In this document: positions 1 to 10,704 of the stretch, one piece after another
How positions within the stretch are numbered: position 1 is the first letter of the stretch
Layout of the letters: each line of letters opens with the position of its first letter
Source of the DNA: Synechococcus sp. AG-683-C23
GTDB taxonomy: Bacteria > Cyanobacteriota > Cyanobacteriia > PCC-6307 > Cyanobiaceae
DNA length: 64,000 bases
Reading direction: 5' to 3'
NCBI GenBank assembly: GCA_003208835.1
Contig: QCVD01000001.1
Location: 62,001-126,000, forward strand
Made by a program: the position numbers and the translations under genes
The notes under the pieces: model-generated
What the model was told of the DNA's origin: nothing
The model's database searches: none
Seen by the model: the letters and a program-made list of their open reading frames with translations, nothing else

Positions 1-1022
1 TGCTGGCGCAGCTCCTGTTCCAGGGCATAGAGCGAGGGTTCGCTGCGCTCGAGCAGGATCAACGTCCTGGGGAACAGCTGCAGGATTTGTCGGCAAAGCT
101 CCGAACCAATCGAACCACCGGCGCCAGTGACGCACACCACCGCATCGCGCAGGCCAGGGCCGAGCAGCTCAGGAACAGGCGGCACAGGATCACGACCGAG
201 CAGGTCTTCAATGGCGACGGGGCGGAGCGCATCGATGCGTGCCCGGCCGGATGTGAGATCATCGACCGAGGGGATCTGCAAAACCGGGATTGCCTGGCGT
301 TGCAATTCGGCCACGATGCGACGGCGTTCGCTGCGGGGCAGCGAGGGTATCGCTAACAACACCTGATCAAGCTGGTCCTGAATCTCACTCAGTACCTGGG
401 GATTCTGGATCGGAATATCATTAATCGTGCGCTGCCATAGAGACGGCGCATCATCGAGAAAGGTGACGATCTGATGGTTGCCTGCTAGACGCAGTGCAGC
501 GGCGAGCTGGACACCGGCCTCACCGGCGCCATATATGGCGACACATACCGTCTGCTTGTGCGCAACTGAACGAAGCGAGAGGAGCAAATCACGCAGTGCA
601 AAGCGCACCGATCCGGTGAAGCCGGTAAGCAACAACCAGAGCAGGATCCAGCTGCTGCGAGGCGGCATCGGCAGGCGCAGCATTACGCCGGTGGCGGCTA
701 ATAGCAGTACAAACAGTCCATTCCGGCCGGCAAGGCGGTAGAGAGAACGACTGCCGACGTAACGCGTCAAACCTTTGTATTGCCCTGTGAAGGCATAGAG
801 CGGGAGGCCGAGTAGTAAAACCGCTGGCAACAACCACAGACTGGCAGCTTGAAAATTTGGATGAAGCGGATGGGCTAGCCGCAACCAAAAACTGAGCCAC
901 ACCGCCAAAGGCAGCAAGAGGGCGTCTATGCCGATCATCAGCAGCCTGCGGACTCGAGGGGGAAAGCTGAAAACTTGTTCGGCAACTCCTATGGACCAAT
1001 AACGATATTTCTTAAATTTCAT
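1..1022 (-). CDS. CapD/WbpM-family nucleoside-diphosphate-sugar dehydratase/epimerase, partial (C-terminus off the left edge)
   Basis: Reverse-strand frame missing from the ORF track because it runs off the edge: MKFKKYRYWSIG...LLLPLAVWLSFWLRL (membrane N-term)...VAIYGAGEAGVQLA...VVCVTGAGGSIGSELCRQIL...LLERSEPSLYALEQELRQ (Rossmann GxxGxxGS). Confidence 0.9.
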   Translation of the reverse strand, partial: MKFKKYRYWSIGVAEQVFSFPPRVRRLLMIGIDALLLPLAVWLSFWLRLAHPLHPNFQAASLWLLPAVLLLGLPLYAFTGQYKGLTRYVGSRSLYRLAGRNGLFVLLLAATGVMLRLPMPPRSSWILLWLLLTGFTGSVRFALRDLLLSLRSVAHKQTVCVAIYGAGEAGVQLAAALRLAGNHQIVTFLDDAPSLWQRTINDIPIQNPQVLSEIQDQLDQVLLAIPSLPRSERRRIVAELQRQAIPVLQIPSVDDLTSGRARIDALRPVAIEDLLGRDPVPPVPELLGPGLRDAVVCVTGAGGSIGSELCRQILQLFPRTLILLERSEPSLYALEQELRQ

Positions 1023-2044
1023 TTACTGGATAACTCCACAAAGGGAACCGCAACTCGCTGATCTAACCAGAAGCCAATGAACACTTCAAGAACAGCAAGA
1101 GAGATCACCCAAGGCAAGCCACCCAAGAGAAGAGCAATCGAAAGCACGGCTGTGGCAAAGATGTAGAGACTTGAGACACGGGCATGAGACCAGCCGGCCT
1201 GATGCAGGCGCTGAAAGAGGTGTAGACGATGAGCCTCAAAAACACATTGACCAGTAAAAAATCGACGTAGGACACACAAACAAGCGTCACCCAAAAGTGG
1301 AGCGGCAACCAACAACAAAGCAAGCGAATCAGACCAAGTGGTCGCCTGGAGAACAAGCAAAGCAAACACAGCACCGAGAAAAGTGCTTCCTACATCTCCC
1401 ATAAAAATTTTTGCAGGACTCCAATTCCAGACAAGAAAACCGAACAAAGCACCTACCAAGGACCAGACAGGCAAGGAGATGGTGAGAAAATGTGAAGCAG
1501 AAATGATCGCTGTAACCATACAACTGGCCACCAAGCCATCGAGACCATCCGTAAAATTAATGAAATTAATAACAGCGGTCACGGCAACTATCAATAACAA
1601 ACAAAGTGGCAATTGATAAAGGGACGTGGTAAACAACGGGCTTACCAGGATCACAACCAGGGCTGTGACGATCTGGGCTGCGTAGCGCCAACTTGCGGGG
1701 AGATTATAAAAATCATCGAGAAAGCCAACAAGCGCAAGAGGCAACGCAATCAAAGGGGCAAGAATTAATGCAGGCGCCACAGAGGCCGAGCCGATTATGC
1801 CAATCGAAGCAAGAGCACTAACAGTGGAAGCGACCAACACAAACGAGACTCCACCTCCACGGGGTGTGGGCTGGCAGTGAGAACTACGTGCATTGGGCAG
1901 ATCCAACAGGCGGCCTCTAAGAAAAGGAATCATGACCCAAAGAAGCAGCCAATTAGTGCATGCCGAAAGAATAAAAAGCAAAAGAGCCAAAATCAAGAAA
2001 AAAAGGGCAAAAGGTGTAAAATACTTTTGCACTAATAAAGTCAA
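1019..2044 (-). CDS. WecA/MraY-like undecaprenyl-phosphate glycosyl-1-phosphate transferase
   Basis: Multi-TM protein with LLDLPNARSSHCQPTPRGGGVSF, VGFLDDFYNL, NFINFTDGLDGL, KIFMGDVGSTFLG; TTG start in the ORF track is uncertain. Confidence 0.9.
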   Translation of the reverse strand: MTLLVQKYFTPFALFFLILALLLFILSACTNWLLLWVMIPFLRGRLLDLPNARSSHCQPTPRGGGVSFVLVASTVSALASIGIIGSASVAPALILAPLIALPLALVGFLDDFYNLPASWRYAAQIVTALVVILVSPLFTTSLYQLPLCLLLIVAVTAVINFINFTDGLDGLVASCMVTAIISASHFLTISLPVWSLVGALFGFLVWNWSPAKIFMGDVGSTFLGAVFALLVLQATTWSDSLALLLVAAPLLGDACLCVLRRFFTGQCVFEAHRLHLFQRLHQAGWSHARVSSLYIFATAVLSIALLLGGLPWVISLAVLEVFIGFWLDQRVAVPFVELSSK

Positions 2045-2688
2045 TGAAGGGAAGATCTTACTACAACTCCAAAAGGCATGAAATACTAGATATTATAAGC
2101 GGACTTAATCTAGCTCCTGGTTTTTTACATCTTGACATTGGCGCTGGGTATGGGTCCTTTTTGAGCGAAGTAAATAATAACTTTAAAACCATACCTCACG
2201 GCGTAGAGTTGCAAGAGGAATGCATACCCAAACTTACCGAAAATGCAACATTCACCTTTCAAGGCGATTGCATTTCAGTTCTTGATGAGATAAAGACAAA
2301 ATTCCACTTGATCACCGCACTTGACGTCGTGGAGCATGTTGATGAATGGCAGAAACTACTGACTGGAATACGCAGTCATCTGCGTGACAATGGTTTCGCC
2401 ATCTTTTGCGTGCCAAATATTCAAAACATAAGAATTATCCTTGATTTAATTTCTGGCCGTTGGACTTATACTTCATCCGGAATTTTGGACTCAACACATT
2501 TACGCTTCTTTACAAGAAAAAGCTTTTCGTTTGGTTTAGAGACAAATGGCTTCAGGATAATCAAAGTCTTTGGATATCCTAGTTGCATCAAAGGAAGCAT
2601 TTCATCAAAAATATCACAGATTACACTAGGAATGCTAGACGATTTTATATCGAGTCGATATATTTTTGTTTGCGGAAAATTGCCATAA
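2044..2688 (+). CDS. class I SAM-dependent methyltransferase
   Basis: LHLDIGAGYGSFL motif I, ITALDVVEHVDEW motif. Confidence 0.8.
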   Translation: MKGRSYYNSKRHEILDIISGLNLAPGFLHLDIGAGYGSFLSEVNNNFKTIPHGVELQEECIPKLTENATFTFQGDCISVLDEIKTKFHLITALDVVEHVDEWQKLLTGIRSHLRDNGFAIFCVPNIQNIRIILDLISGRWTYTSSGILDSTHLRFFTRKSFSFGLETNGFRIIKVFGYPSCIKGSISSKISQITLGMLDDFISSRYIFVCGKLP

Positions 2689-3803
2689 CCAACTTAATAA
2701 ATTCTGGCATTGCGGCTTTTCATGCGCAGTCGATTAAATTATCAGCAACATTCAAGAGGTACATCAATAATACAGGTGGACACTCCTAAGAAACATTAAT
2801 CTACGAATACTCCAAAGAAAATCTATTTTTAAATTAAGGAATCAGCTTTAATCAAGAATTAACCATACAGCAGAAAAGAATATTGATGACAACTTTTGTG
2901 GCTAGAAATAATACGTATACGGCCAATGAAATTAATGGCAACTATATGGTAAACCATCAGACGATCATCTACCCCAAAACTAGCTAACAGAACCAAAGTA
3001 TACAAAGACTATAGAGCATATCAAAGAATTGGATGGAGCAAATCCGCATCATCCACAGCTATCCGTCTACCCGGCAATAGCTGGGCAAACCAAGCTCTTG
3101 TCTGACATATAGAGTTGAAGTGTGCCTAAAAAGACGTATACACCGATCCATCCAAAACCTAAAGATGCTTAAAAGCATAAATACAGACAAAATCTGCTGT
3201 TTTGTAAAAACGATAGCGACAGCCATCTCATGAACATATTAATAATAATCTAACAGCGGCTCGAACTAAGCAGGTAGATAAAATCCAAGATAACTAATAA
3301 ATATCCCATCACGCTAAGATTAGAAATCAAAACCTCCTGATTTTTTGTTGGAGAAACTTAAAGAGCATAAAGAAGCAAAAATGCAACCAAGCGACTTATC
3401 TAGCAAACTGAAATCTTGATGGATAATCGCAGGGAATGTTGGAGTTAGATATACATATACAGCAGAATGATACTACGCGAGGCAGACGATTTCAAAAATA
3501 CATTAAGGAAAAAACCTCAAACTATTAAAGGCAAAAAGTAGACAAATATACTCAATATTTAAGGGAGGCCTCGGGTCTGACTACTAACTAGTGGACTCAA
3601 AGTTATAAAACACTATGGGATCCGTAAGTTTAAAGAACTATCCGTGGAGAACATTCTAAGACATCATTCGATTCAAATAATCACAATGATTGTCGCAAAA
3701 GTCGTTAACACGAAGCTAGAACGGCAGCAAAAAGTATAGGGTACCGACGTTGGCATGTAAAGAGCACGCATATGATAGGGTGTGATCTGAGAAAAATTAA
3801 AAA

Positions 3804-4631
3804 ATGGAATGCTTGCCATTCAGAATAAGCAAAGAATACTTGAACAACCTAAAGAGTCGATTACATCAAGCAGAAAAACCATTTAAACATTTGTACATCG
3901 ATAATTTCTTCCCTCTTGAAATTGCCAAAATAATATCTAAAAGTTTTCCAGATTGCAATGAGGCTCTATGGAATATATCCGGTCCAGGGGCGGCAAAAAA
4001 TACAGGAGACAGAAATATTGAAAAATTACATTCAAATGATGAAGATATGTTCCCTTGGGTCATTCGAGATGTATTTTATCAATTCCATAGCTCACTATTC
4101 ATAAGATTTTTGGAGAAACATATGTCGTGCAGTCATCTAATTCCTGATCCTTCACTTAAAGGATGTGGTCTTCACTCCACTGGGGCAGGAGGAAGACTTA
4201 TGGTTCATATAGATGGCAACAGATACTATATCGGTAACCTACTCGATCAAAAAATCAATGTTATTTATTATGCAACACCTGAATGGAATGAAGAATGGGG
4301 TGGTCATCTTGAGTTGTGGGATAGCACTGCCTCAAGTTGCGTAAAAAAAATATCACCAAAATTTAACAGACTGGTCGCTTTTGACACATCGAGCATTTCA
4401 TATCATGGACATCCAATTCCCCTCAATTGTCCGCCAGGAATTAGAAGAAATTCCCTTGCAGCATACTTTTATGAAAAGGGGAGGAGGCGAGATGGAAACT
4501 ACAAAGGAATGCAGCAACTTCAGTGGGCAGCAACCTCTCCACTTGACCGAAAATTTTCCAAGGAGTATATTAGACATAAAATAGGTCTAATGAGTGGAAA
4601 ACTAAAGAATATGATTGGAAAAAGTAAGTGA
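3804..4631 (+). CDS. 2OG-Fe(II) oxygenase-like protein
   Basis: MVHIDGN (HxD), GGHLELWD, later SYHGHPIPLN...RNSLAAYFY (distal H and R), the prolyl-4-hydroxylase-like pattern. Confidence 0.75.
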   Translation: MECLPFRISKEYLNNLKSRLHQAEKPFKHLYIDNFFPLEIAKIISKSFPDCNEALWNISGPGAAKNTGDRNIEKLHSNDEDMFPWVIRDVFYQFHSSLFIRFLEKHMSCSHLIPDPSLKGCGLHSTGAGGRLMVHIDGNRYYIGNLLDQKINVIYYATPEWNEEWGGHLELWDSTASSCVKKISPKFNRLVAFDTSSISYHGHPIPLNCPPGIRRNSLAAYFYEKGRRRDGNYKGMQQLQWAATSPLDRKFSKEYIRHKIGLMSGKLKNMIGKSK

Positions 4632-5239
4632 CAGTAGAAATTCCGCAGAAAATCAAAATCAGCATTAATTTTGAGCAATAGTAGCCATTCAAATGGGCTA
4701 GGACGGCTCTAAAGGATCGAATAAATAAGACAATAGACATCCGCATTCCACTCAACGGAAAACACCGGTGCTATGAGAACCGCCATGCTGGAATGTCGTC
4801 AGTGAAAATATGGTATTACAATGATCCATCTCTAAAGGCAGCATGTCCAAAGACATGCAGCAATTGAAATCATTATTAAGGAAAGTTGAGGAGTCTAAAA
4901 TAACGAAAAAAAGTGATTTCTCCAATGTCAATCATAACAATAGAGAACACATTAAAAGACTGGTACCTATAGAGAAACCATAGAGTCAAAAAGTTCAAAA
5001 GCCAAGAAACTGCTCAATAACGAAACTGTGGAGATCTTGCATGCGTGAGACGCCATAGAACAAATGCGCGATAAACTAAACAAATTAATCACGATCAAAC
5101 ATGCTGACGGATACAAAACTCGATCAAGATCATACAAAAAACAGAAATCTAGGCCAGATAAAAAGGTGAAGATGTAGATGTTTTCTCAAAACCAGAATAA
5201 CCAAAACCTTGCGGCTGAATCACAGCAAAACGATCAAAA

Positions 5240-6421
5240 CTAAAGATTTAAAATTTCTGAACTTTGAACGGCTAAAAATTTTTCAATACTATAGTCATTC
5301 AAAATCAAAGAACGAGCATTAGCGGAGATTGTTCTCATTAAATCTGGTTGTGAACGCAATTGACAAAGTGCAGAGAATAACTCAAAAGGAGATTTAGGGG
5401 GCACCAATAAGCCAGTTTGCTCATGAGAAATTAATTGCGAAGAACCACGAATGGAAGTAGCAATTGAAGGAATTCCACACGCCATTGCCTCTATAAGAGA
5501 AGTAGGCAAACCTTCTCTATATGATGGGAGGCAGAAAATATTCATAGTCCTGTATAAACTAACTAATACGCTAGGATCTCTGATCATGCCGGTACAAACA
5601 ACAGAATCTGGACAAGATTTCAAAAGGTTGTCGAAAGAAGAAGAAAGTGATTGATCATAATCACTAGCAAGTCGGTCACCTACAAGCAGGAGCTTAGCTT
5701 CGGGATATATGGAATGAAAGAGCTTAAAGGCCTCAAACAAATCCAGCAATCCTTTTTCTGGAACAAGGCGGCCGACAAACCCTACAATAAATGAATTTGG
5801 TTTAATAGCTATAGGCACTGGTGAGCAAGATAGAGAGGTGTAGTTAACAGAGCCAGGAGAAAACAACTGGGTACATACACCATTACCTACGTATGAATGC
5901 CTAATCTTGAGCAGACGTAGGTATGGAGAAGCAAAACGGAAGTCCTGCTTAGAAACGAAAAAAACTAAGTCGCAAGAAGGCAAAAGCAAAAACTCAATCA
6001 ATCCGTGAAACAGGTTGGAAAATAGCTTGCCGTTCGGGTGAAAATAGAAACCATGAACGGTATAGACTAACTTACGCCTACGTCGATAAAAGGGAAAATA
6101 AAATTGAAATCTGACAAGATATGAAAGAAGTGGTGTATGAACATGAACAACTCTAGATGTATCAGCAAGAAAAAGACGACTAAGAGACGACCAGGTGGTA
6201 AGCAAGTCACCAGGATGAATAGAACGATGAAAAGTAGAAGGGAGGAAACAAATACCGTCTGATTGTAAAGTTAGAGGAAGTATAGAACTTTTATCAGGTG
6301 TAAACGAGGCAGAAACTAACCAATCACGAGAGAGCAATGTAAAACACAAACGATAGATAAAATGAGTGAAGGTAAATTCAACAGAACAAATCTGCAAAAT
6401 ACTGAATTGCTTAGTTTTCAT
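5240..6421 (-). CDS. glycosyltransferase family 4 / group 1
   Basis: IVGFVGRLVPEKGLLDLFEAF, LLLVGDR, PSYREGLPTSLIEAMACGIPSIAT. Confidence 0.9.
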   Translation of the reverse strand: MKTKQFSILQICSVEFTFTHFIYRLCFTLLSRDWLVSASFTPDKSSILPLTLQSDGICFLPSTFHRSIHPGDLLTTWSSLSRLFLADTSRVVHVHTPLLSYLVRFQFYFPFYRRRRKLVYTVHGFYFHPNGKLFSNLFHGLIEFLLLPSCDLVFFVSKQDFRFASPYLRLLKIRHSYVGNGVCTQLFSPGSVNYTSLSCSPVPIAIKPNSFIVGFVGRLVPEKGLLDLFEAFKLFHSIYPEAKLLLVGDRLASDYDQSLSSSFDNLLKSCPDSVVCTGMIRDPSVLVSLYRTMNIFCLPSYREGLPTSLIEAMACGIPSIATSIRGSSQLISHEQTGLLVPPKSPFELFSALCQLRSQPDLMRTISANARSLILNDYSIEKFLAVQSSEILNL

Positions 6422-7305
6422 GAATGAATTTGCTTAGAGATACCATCGACAAATGAGTGAGGCGAATAAGAAAGATCGGAAACACTTGAGCTGTACGATA
6501 AAAACTTATGTTCACTCAAGCGCACCACCTGCTCTTCAGTGAAGGGTAATTTCGCCGATACAATAGCAGGAAGGATCCTAATCAAGAAAGCTATTGAATG
6601 CAAAGGTAGATGAACTATACGTGGCTTAATTTCAAGCTGCTTGAAGATAGTCAAAATCAAAGAATTGTAAGTAACAGGATAAAGACCTGGAAGATTGAAT
6701 GAACCCGAAATACGATCATTAAGTATTCCAAAATAAAGGGCATGAACTATATCCATGTAATAAACAGGCTGAAGGAGATTATCACCGCGACCAAAAATAG
6801 GAAAACACTTAAAACGACATATGAAGTCAATTACCTTATGCATATTTTTGTCATTGGACGTTCCGTAGATCATGGACGGCCTCAACAATAAATAGGAGCC
6901 AGAATAATCCGCTAACAACGCCTCGAGCTTTATATACTCTGAACTGTAATTAGAAAAGCAAGAAAAAACACCTGTAGTGCCAACAATAATAAGCCTTGGC
7001 CTATTTGTACTGGGCGAATAAGCCGACATGCAATGCAAAAGAGGTCGTAGGTGTCGGATATTTGAAATAAGAACAATAACAGAAGGCTGAATAAGATCAA
7101 GTATTTTGCGCCAACTGGATTCGTATTGAAGATCATTAATGACTATTGAATTATGTACAAAGACGTCTAATATAGATGAAGAACTAATACTTGAGCGCCT
7201 GGTACAAAAAACCTGGGGGATTAAATCAGGAGAATGGCTGACAATATGATTTTGAAGGGCAAAACCAAGGAGACCTGTCGAACCCGCTATCAAAATATTT
7301 GACAT
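6418..7305 (-). CDS. NAD-dependent epimerase/dehydratase
   Basis: MSNILIAGSTGLLG Rossmann start (internal to the ORF-track start), LLLRPSMIYG, GRGDNLLQPVYYMDIV. Confidence 0.8.
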   Translation of the reverse strand: MSNILIAGSTGLLGFALQNHIVSHSPDLIPQVFCTRRSSISSSSILDVFVHNSIVINDLQYESSWRKILDLIQPSVIVLISNIRHLRPLLHCMSAYSPSTNRPRLIIVGTTGVFSCFSNYSSEYIKLEALLADYSGSYLLLRPSMIYGTSNDKNMHKVIDFICRFKCFPIFGRGDNLLQPVYYMDIVHALYFGILNDRISGSFNLPGLYPVTYNSLILTIFKQLEIKPRIVHLPLHSIAFLIRILPAIVSAKLPFTEEQVVRLSEHKFLSYSSSVSDLSYSPHSFVDGISKQIHS

Positions 7306-7945
7306 AAAAACAAACAGAAGGTTGAAGAAAAGAAAGAAATAAACAGGCAAATAGCAGCAAGAGGGAATAGGACACGCTATTAACTGCGATTATAAATTCA
7401 AAAAACAACAAAATACCTAAAAAACTAACTGGAAACGAAAGGTAAGGAATCATACTTAAAAACCAAGAAGAACTATAAGATATATTCTAGGCAAAGGAAG
7501 GAAGAAGAATAAGAGAGTTAATGATAATGCAGACGCTAAAGCTGGAAACAACTAGCAGTACGTCATAAGGGCCATCGTTAGTAGAAGGTACACAAGTCAT
7601 GCGCAGAAGATAATAAAATATAACAACTGTTGACCAAATCATAGTCTATCAAGACAAATAAATAGATATCCATAGTGATAATTACTAAAGAGAATGGAGT
7701 CATAGACTCTAAAGCCGATAGCAGCAAAGGTAGATTAAATACAACAAGAATAAGAGCTGATTGCAAAAATTTATATAAGAACAAAAGACTTTAATTAGAG
7801 AAATCTCAGAGCCTACCTGTCTCTCAGTTCTCCCCGGAATACAGCCAATAGAGGGATCATCTATCCAGCTCAATCGACGCCCCAAAAAACATAAGCTATT
7901 TTGCCTTTCCCATCCAAAATAGTGAATCGAAGGAAACGGCAAGTA
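7306..7945 (-). pseudogene. hydrophobic membrane-protein remnant, possibly a Wzy/O-antigen polymerase-like relic
   Basis: Several short overlapping hydrophobic minus-strand frames (IDYDLVNSCYILL; STNDGPYDVLLVVSSFSVCIIINSLILLPSF; MIPYLSFPVSFLGILLFFEF), interrupted by stops and frameshifts. Confidence 0.3.
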
Positions 7946-8374
7946 ATACTAACTCAACCTGCTCCAGCCCGGGCAACTCAAGCAGCGAGGAATAAGGACC
8001 ATAAGCGCAATTGTCATCAACACTACCCCGGTGCTGATGCAAAGCAATGAGTTGCTAGAGGAGCTGTTCTGGCCAGCCTGCAGCCACAGCCGCTGGGTCA
8101 AATGAAAATACGTCAGCATCCTTCACACCGTGCGTTGGGCACCGAGGGAGCTCCGACAAAAAGTGGTTCATGTGGACCCCGCCCTGAAGGAATCCTGCCG
8201 TGAACAACTTTACCAGCCGTGAAGCCTGGCGACATCAGCTGAAGCGAGTCAACGGCCAACGCATTTAAGATTGGAGCACGATCATAAAAAATCTAGATGG
8301 ATGAAGGCTGCGATTAGAACGTAAATACCATGGCTTGATACATCGACCAGGATAATTTTCCGATTAAAGATTGA

Positions 8375-9313
8375 TCAGGAGGAACTTAGTTCAAGGATAT
8401 TACTTACAGCCTTAGTGGTAATTCTTACATTTTCGACGAATACCTTATGATCCACTTGCTGAGACTTCCGGGCTTGACGTGCGAACTCCTGTATTGATCT
8501 TTTGATTGACAAGCTCTCTTCAAGGATGGTGGTTGAGGCTAAGATGGAATTTTCAGAAACCCGTAACAATTTAAGCTTGTTATTACTAAAAATCAGCCTC
8601 GAATCCTTCGTGATAACTTCTATATAGGGACTCACCCTAGTTAATCCCCAGCTTGCAACACCTGAAATGTATACCTCATCAGTAAAACCAGACAGAATAC
8701 ATGTGTCAGCATCCCTGTTAGCAGCCATAAGCCCTAGATCAATATTTTCAAGTATTTTTACTCCAAATAATTCTACGAAAACACTTAATAAATGACTAGC
8801 AAGAGTATGACTAATTGCAAATTTATCATACGCTCTCCAGGAGTTTAGAAAAGACTCAGTGCCAGAAATATTCTTAGTTATCATTGCTCTGACTATAATT
8901 AATCCTTTATTCCCAGATTCGTTTACAAAATCACCAAGGGCTTTAACTACTTTGCTGTCTCTCATGTGGTATCCGATCTTTATTCTCCCCTTAAACACTT
9001 CTCCCAAGCGCATTAAATCTATTTGATGCGAAGGATCATTAAAGCCGGGTTTTTCGATATATATATAACCGGTATAATGATTCGCCTCTAATAGTTTTAG
9101 GTAATGAAGATGGGATTCCGTAGGCGAAGCAATTATTACAAGATCACTATCCAGGAAAACTTTCATATCATTGAAAACATCAATATTATCGGTGAAAGTA
9201 GGATGATAGAATAATATATTGTCTAATTCATTCATTTCCTTAATAAATTTATGATGAAACCTGGCGTGATTACTTTTCCCAATTATACATATTTTCATAG
9301 CTATAGAGGACAT
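8375..9313 (-). CDS. Gfo/Idh/MocA-family oxidoreductase
   Basis: MKICIIGKSNHARFHH N-term, DLVIIASPTESHLHYLKLLEANHYTGYIYIEKPG. Confidence 0.75.
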   Translation of the reverse strand: MSSIAMKICIIGKSNHARFHHKFIKEMNELDNILFYHPTFTDNIDVFNDMKVFLDSDLVIIASPTESHLHYLKLLEANHYTGYIYIEKPGFNDPSHQIDLMRLGEVFKGRIKIGYHMRDSKVVKALGDFVNESGNKGLIIVRAMITKNISGTESFLNSWRAYDKFAISHTLASHLLSVFVELFGVKILENIDLGLMAANRDADTCILSGFTDEVYISGVASWGLTRVSPYIEVITKDSRLIFSNNKLKLLRVSENSILASTTILEESLSIKRSIQEFARQARKSQQVDHKVFVENVRITTKAVSNILELSSS

Positions 9314-10431
9314 CTTTTGCAAGGCTCAAGACTATCTCTTTGTCCGCACGCATGTAATTTCCTGATTTCAGCAACTCTCTTTGAAATCCAAGCATCTTTA
9401 ACACTTATATCTGTACCTATAGTGCCAGTTTTATCACAGAGGAGATTCTTGTAATCCATGTCACAAACATTATAGGAGCCATCTTGCCAAATAAAGAATC
9501 TGTATAGAGGTTGAGAACACGGTGAAAGATTTGCATTATCAGGCAATACGTAAATTTTTTCCCAAGGATTGTAATTCACAAAACTCGTTTCATCAACCAA
9601 ATTCCTGAAAAAAACTTCGTATGCGTCTTTATCCACTTCTGTTCCATAAGAGACACCAGAAGCTCTGACCTGCACTTCTTTGTTTCTGGGATGATTCTTT
9701 CTAAGGCTAGCAAAATTTTTGATATTACTAACTACAGACTCAAATCGTCCATTGACTCTCATTTTTTCATAATTATTTTTATCAGCAGCGTCTATAGAGA
9801 AGACAATAGTATTACAGTTGTCTAATAAAACTTTAGCGATCTTCTCGGTAAGTAATGATGCGTTTGTATTTATCTTAATGTCAAGAAATTTTCCTCGACA
9901 ATACCGGAGCATTTCAGCAATATACTTATTAAGGAGTGGCTCTCCTCTTGATGCAAAGGTAATATATGGGACATTGTCCTCAATCTCATCTATTATCGAT
10001 TTAAAGCGATCCAAATCCATCGTGCCCATTGAGTTAGACTTTGGTCCAGAAAAACTTTCATCAGTTTGGTAGCAAAATATGCATCTATAATTACATATTG
10101 AAGCCAATTCAATTTGCACAAGTGGTGGATATGAAGTACCAAGATCCCTTCCATCTTTAGCATTGTCATAAGTATACCGAGCTATAAGCTCACTATATTG
10201 TTCAATATCATTTTTTTGTGCAGCCAAAGAGAATCGTGTTGCTGTATAACTTGTCCACGGAATGTATGTGTTGGTTTGTAAATCATTTTTTATCTGCTCT
10301 AAAATCTTTAGATTATCCTTAGTGAATGTAAGCTCATTTTTCGAGTTTTTAAGACCCTCAATTAATGCTCTAGCGAAAGAATTGCAGTCTTGGGGTTTTT
10401 GATTATTAACGCTTAATTTTTTGAAGCCCAT
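9301..10431 (-). CDS. radical SAM protein with SPASM-like C-terminus
   Basis: IELASICNYRCIFCYQTD (CxxxCxxC), TFASRGEPLL, Cys-rich C-term CSQPLYRFFIWQDGSYNVCDMDYKNLLC...HACGQRDSLEPCKRCPL. Confidence 0.9.
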   Translation of the reverse strand: MGFKKLSVNNQKPQDCNSFARALIEGLKNSKNELTFTKDNLKILEQIKNDLQTNTYIPWTSYTATRFSLAAQKNDIEQYSELIARYTYDNAKDGRDLGTSYPPLVQIELASICNYRCIFCYQTDESFSGPKSNSMGTMDLDRFKSIIDEIEDNVPYITFASRGEPLLNKYIAEMLRYCRGKFLDIKINTNASLLTEKIAKVLLDNCNTIVFSIDAADKNNYEKMRVNGRFESVVSNIKNFASLRKNHPRNKEVQVRASGVSYGTEVDKDAYEVFFRNLVDETSFVNYNPWEKIYVLPDNANLSPCSQPLYRFFIWQDGSYNVCDMDYKNLLCDKTGTIGTDISVKDAWISKRVAEIRKLHACGQRDSLEPCKRCPL

Positions 10432-10704
10432 GGCTTTAAAGACTGTATATATATACTATATCATATAATTGGAAATTTAATTAAGATGGCTGGTAACTTT
10501 GATTAAGTAGTATTTGCATCTATTTCACTCATGATTTGGGAATTATGAAGAAATTGCAACTTGATCGGTAAGAAATACAAGTTATTACTGAATTACAATG
10601 TTGTGTTTAATACCACATTTGGCACCATTTGACTCGCAGGGAATAACAAAAGAAGGTAAAAAAAGAAAACTTGGCAAGCAAAATAATTGCAAAATAGCAA
10701 GAAC

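Noticed and set aside
2040-2050. Head-to-head overlapping start codons of the WecA-like and methyltransferase genes
   Set aside because: The minus-strand start at 2044 is a TTG chosen by the ORF caller; a downstream start is equally likely, so I do not treat the overlap as real.
10440-10465. TATATATATACTATATCATATAA upstream of the radical SAM gene as a promoter or binding site
   Set aside because: Low-complexity AT sequence in an AT-rich intergenic region; no supporting -35/-10 spacing that I can defend.
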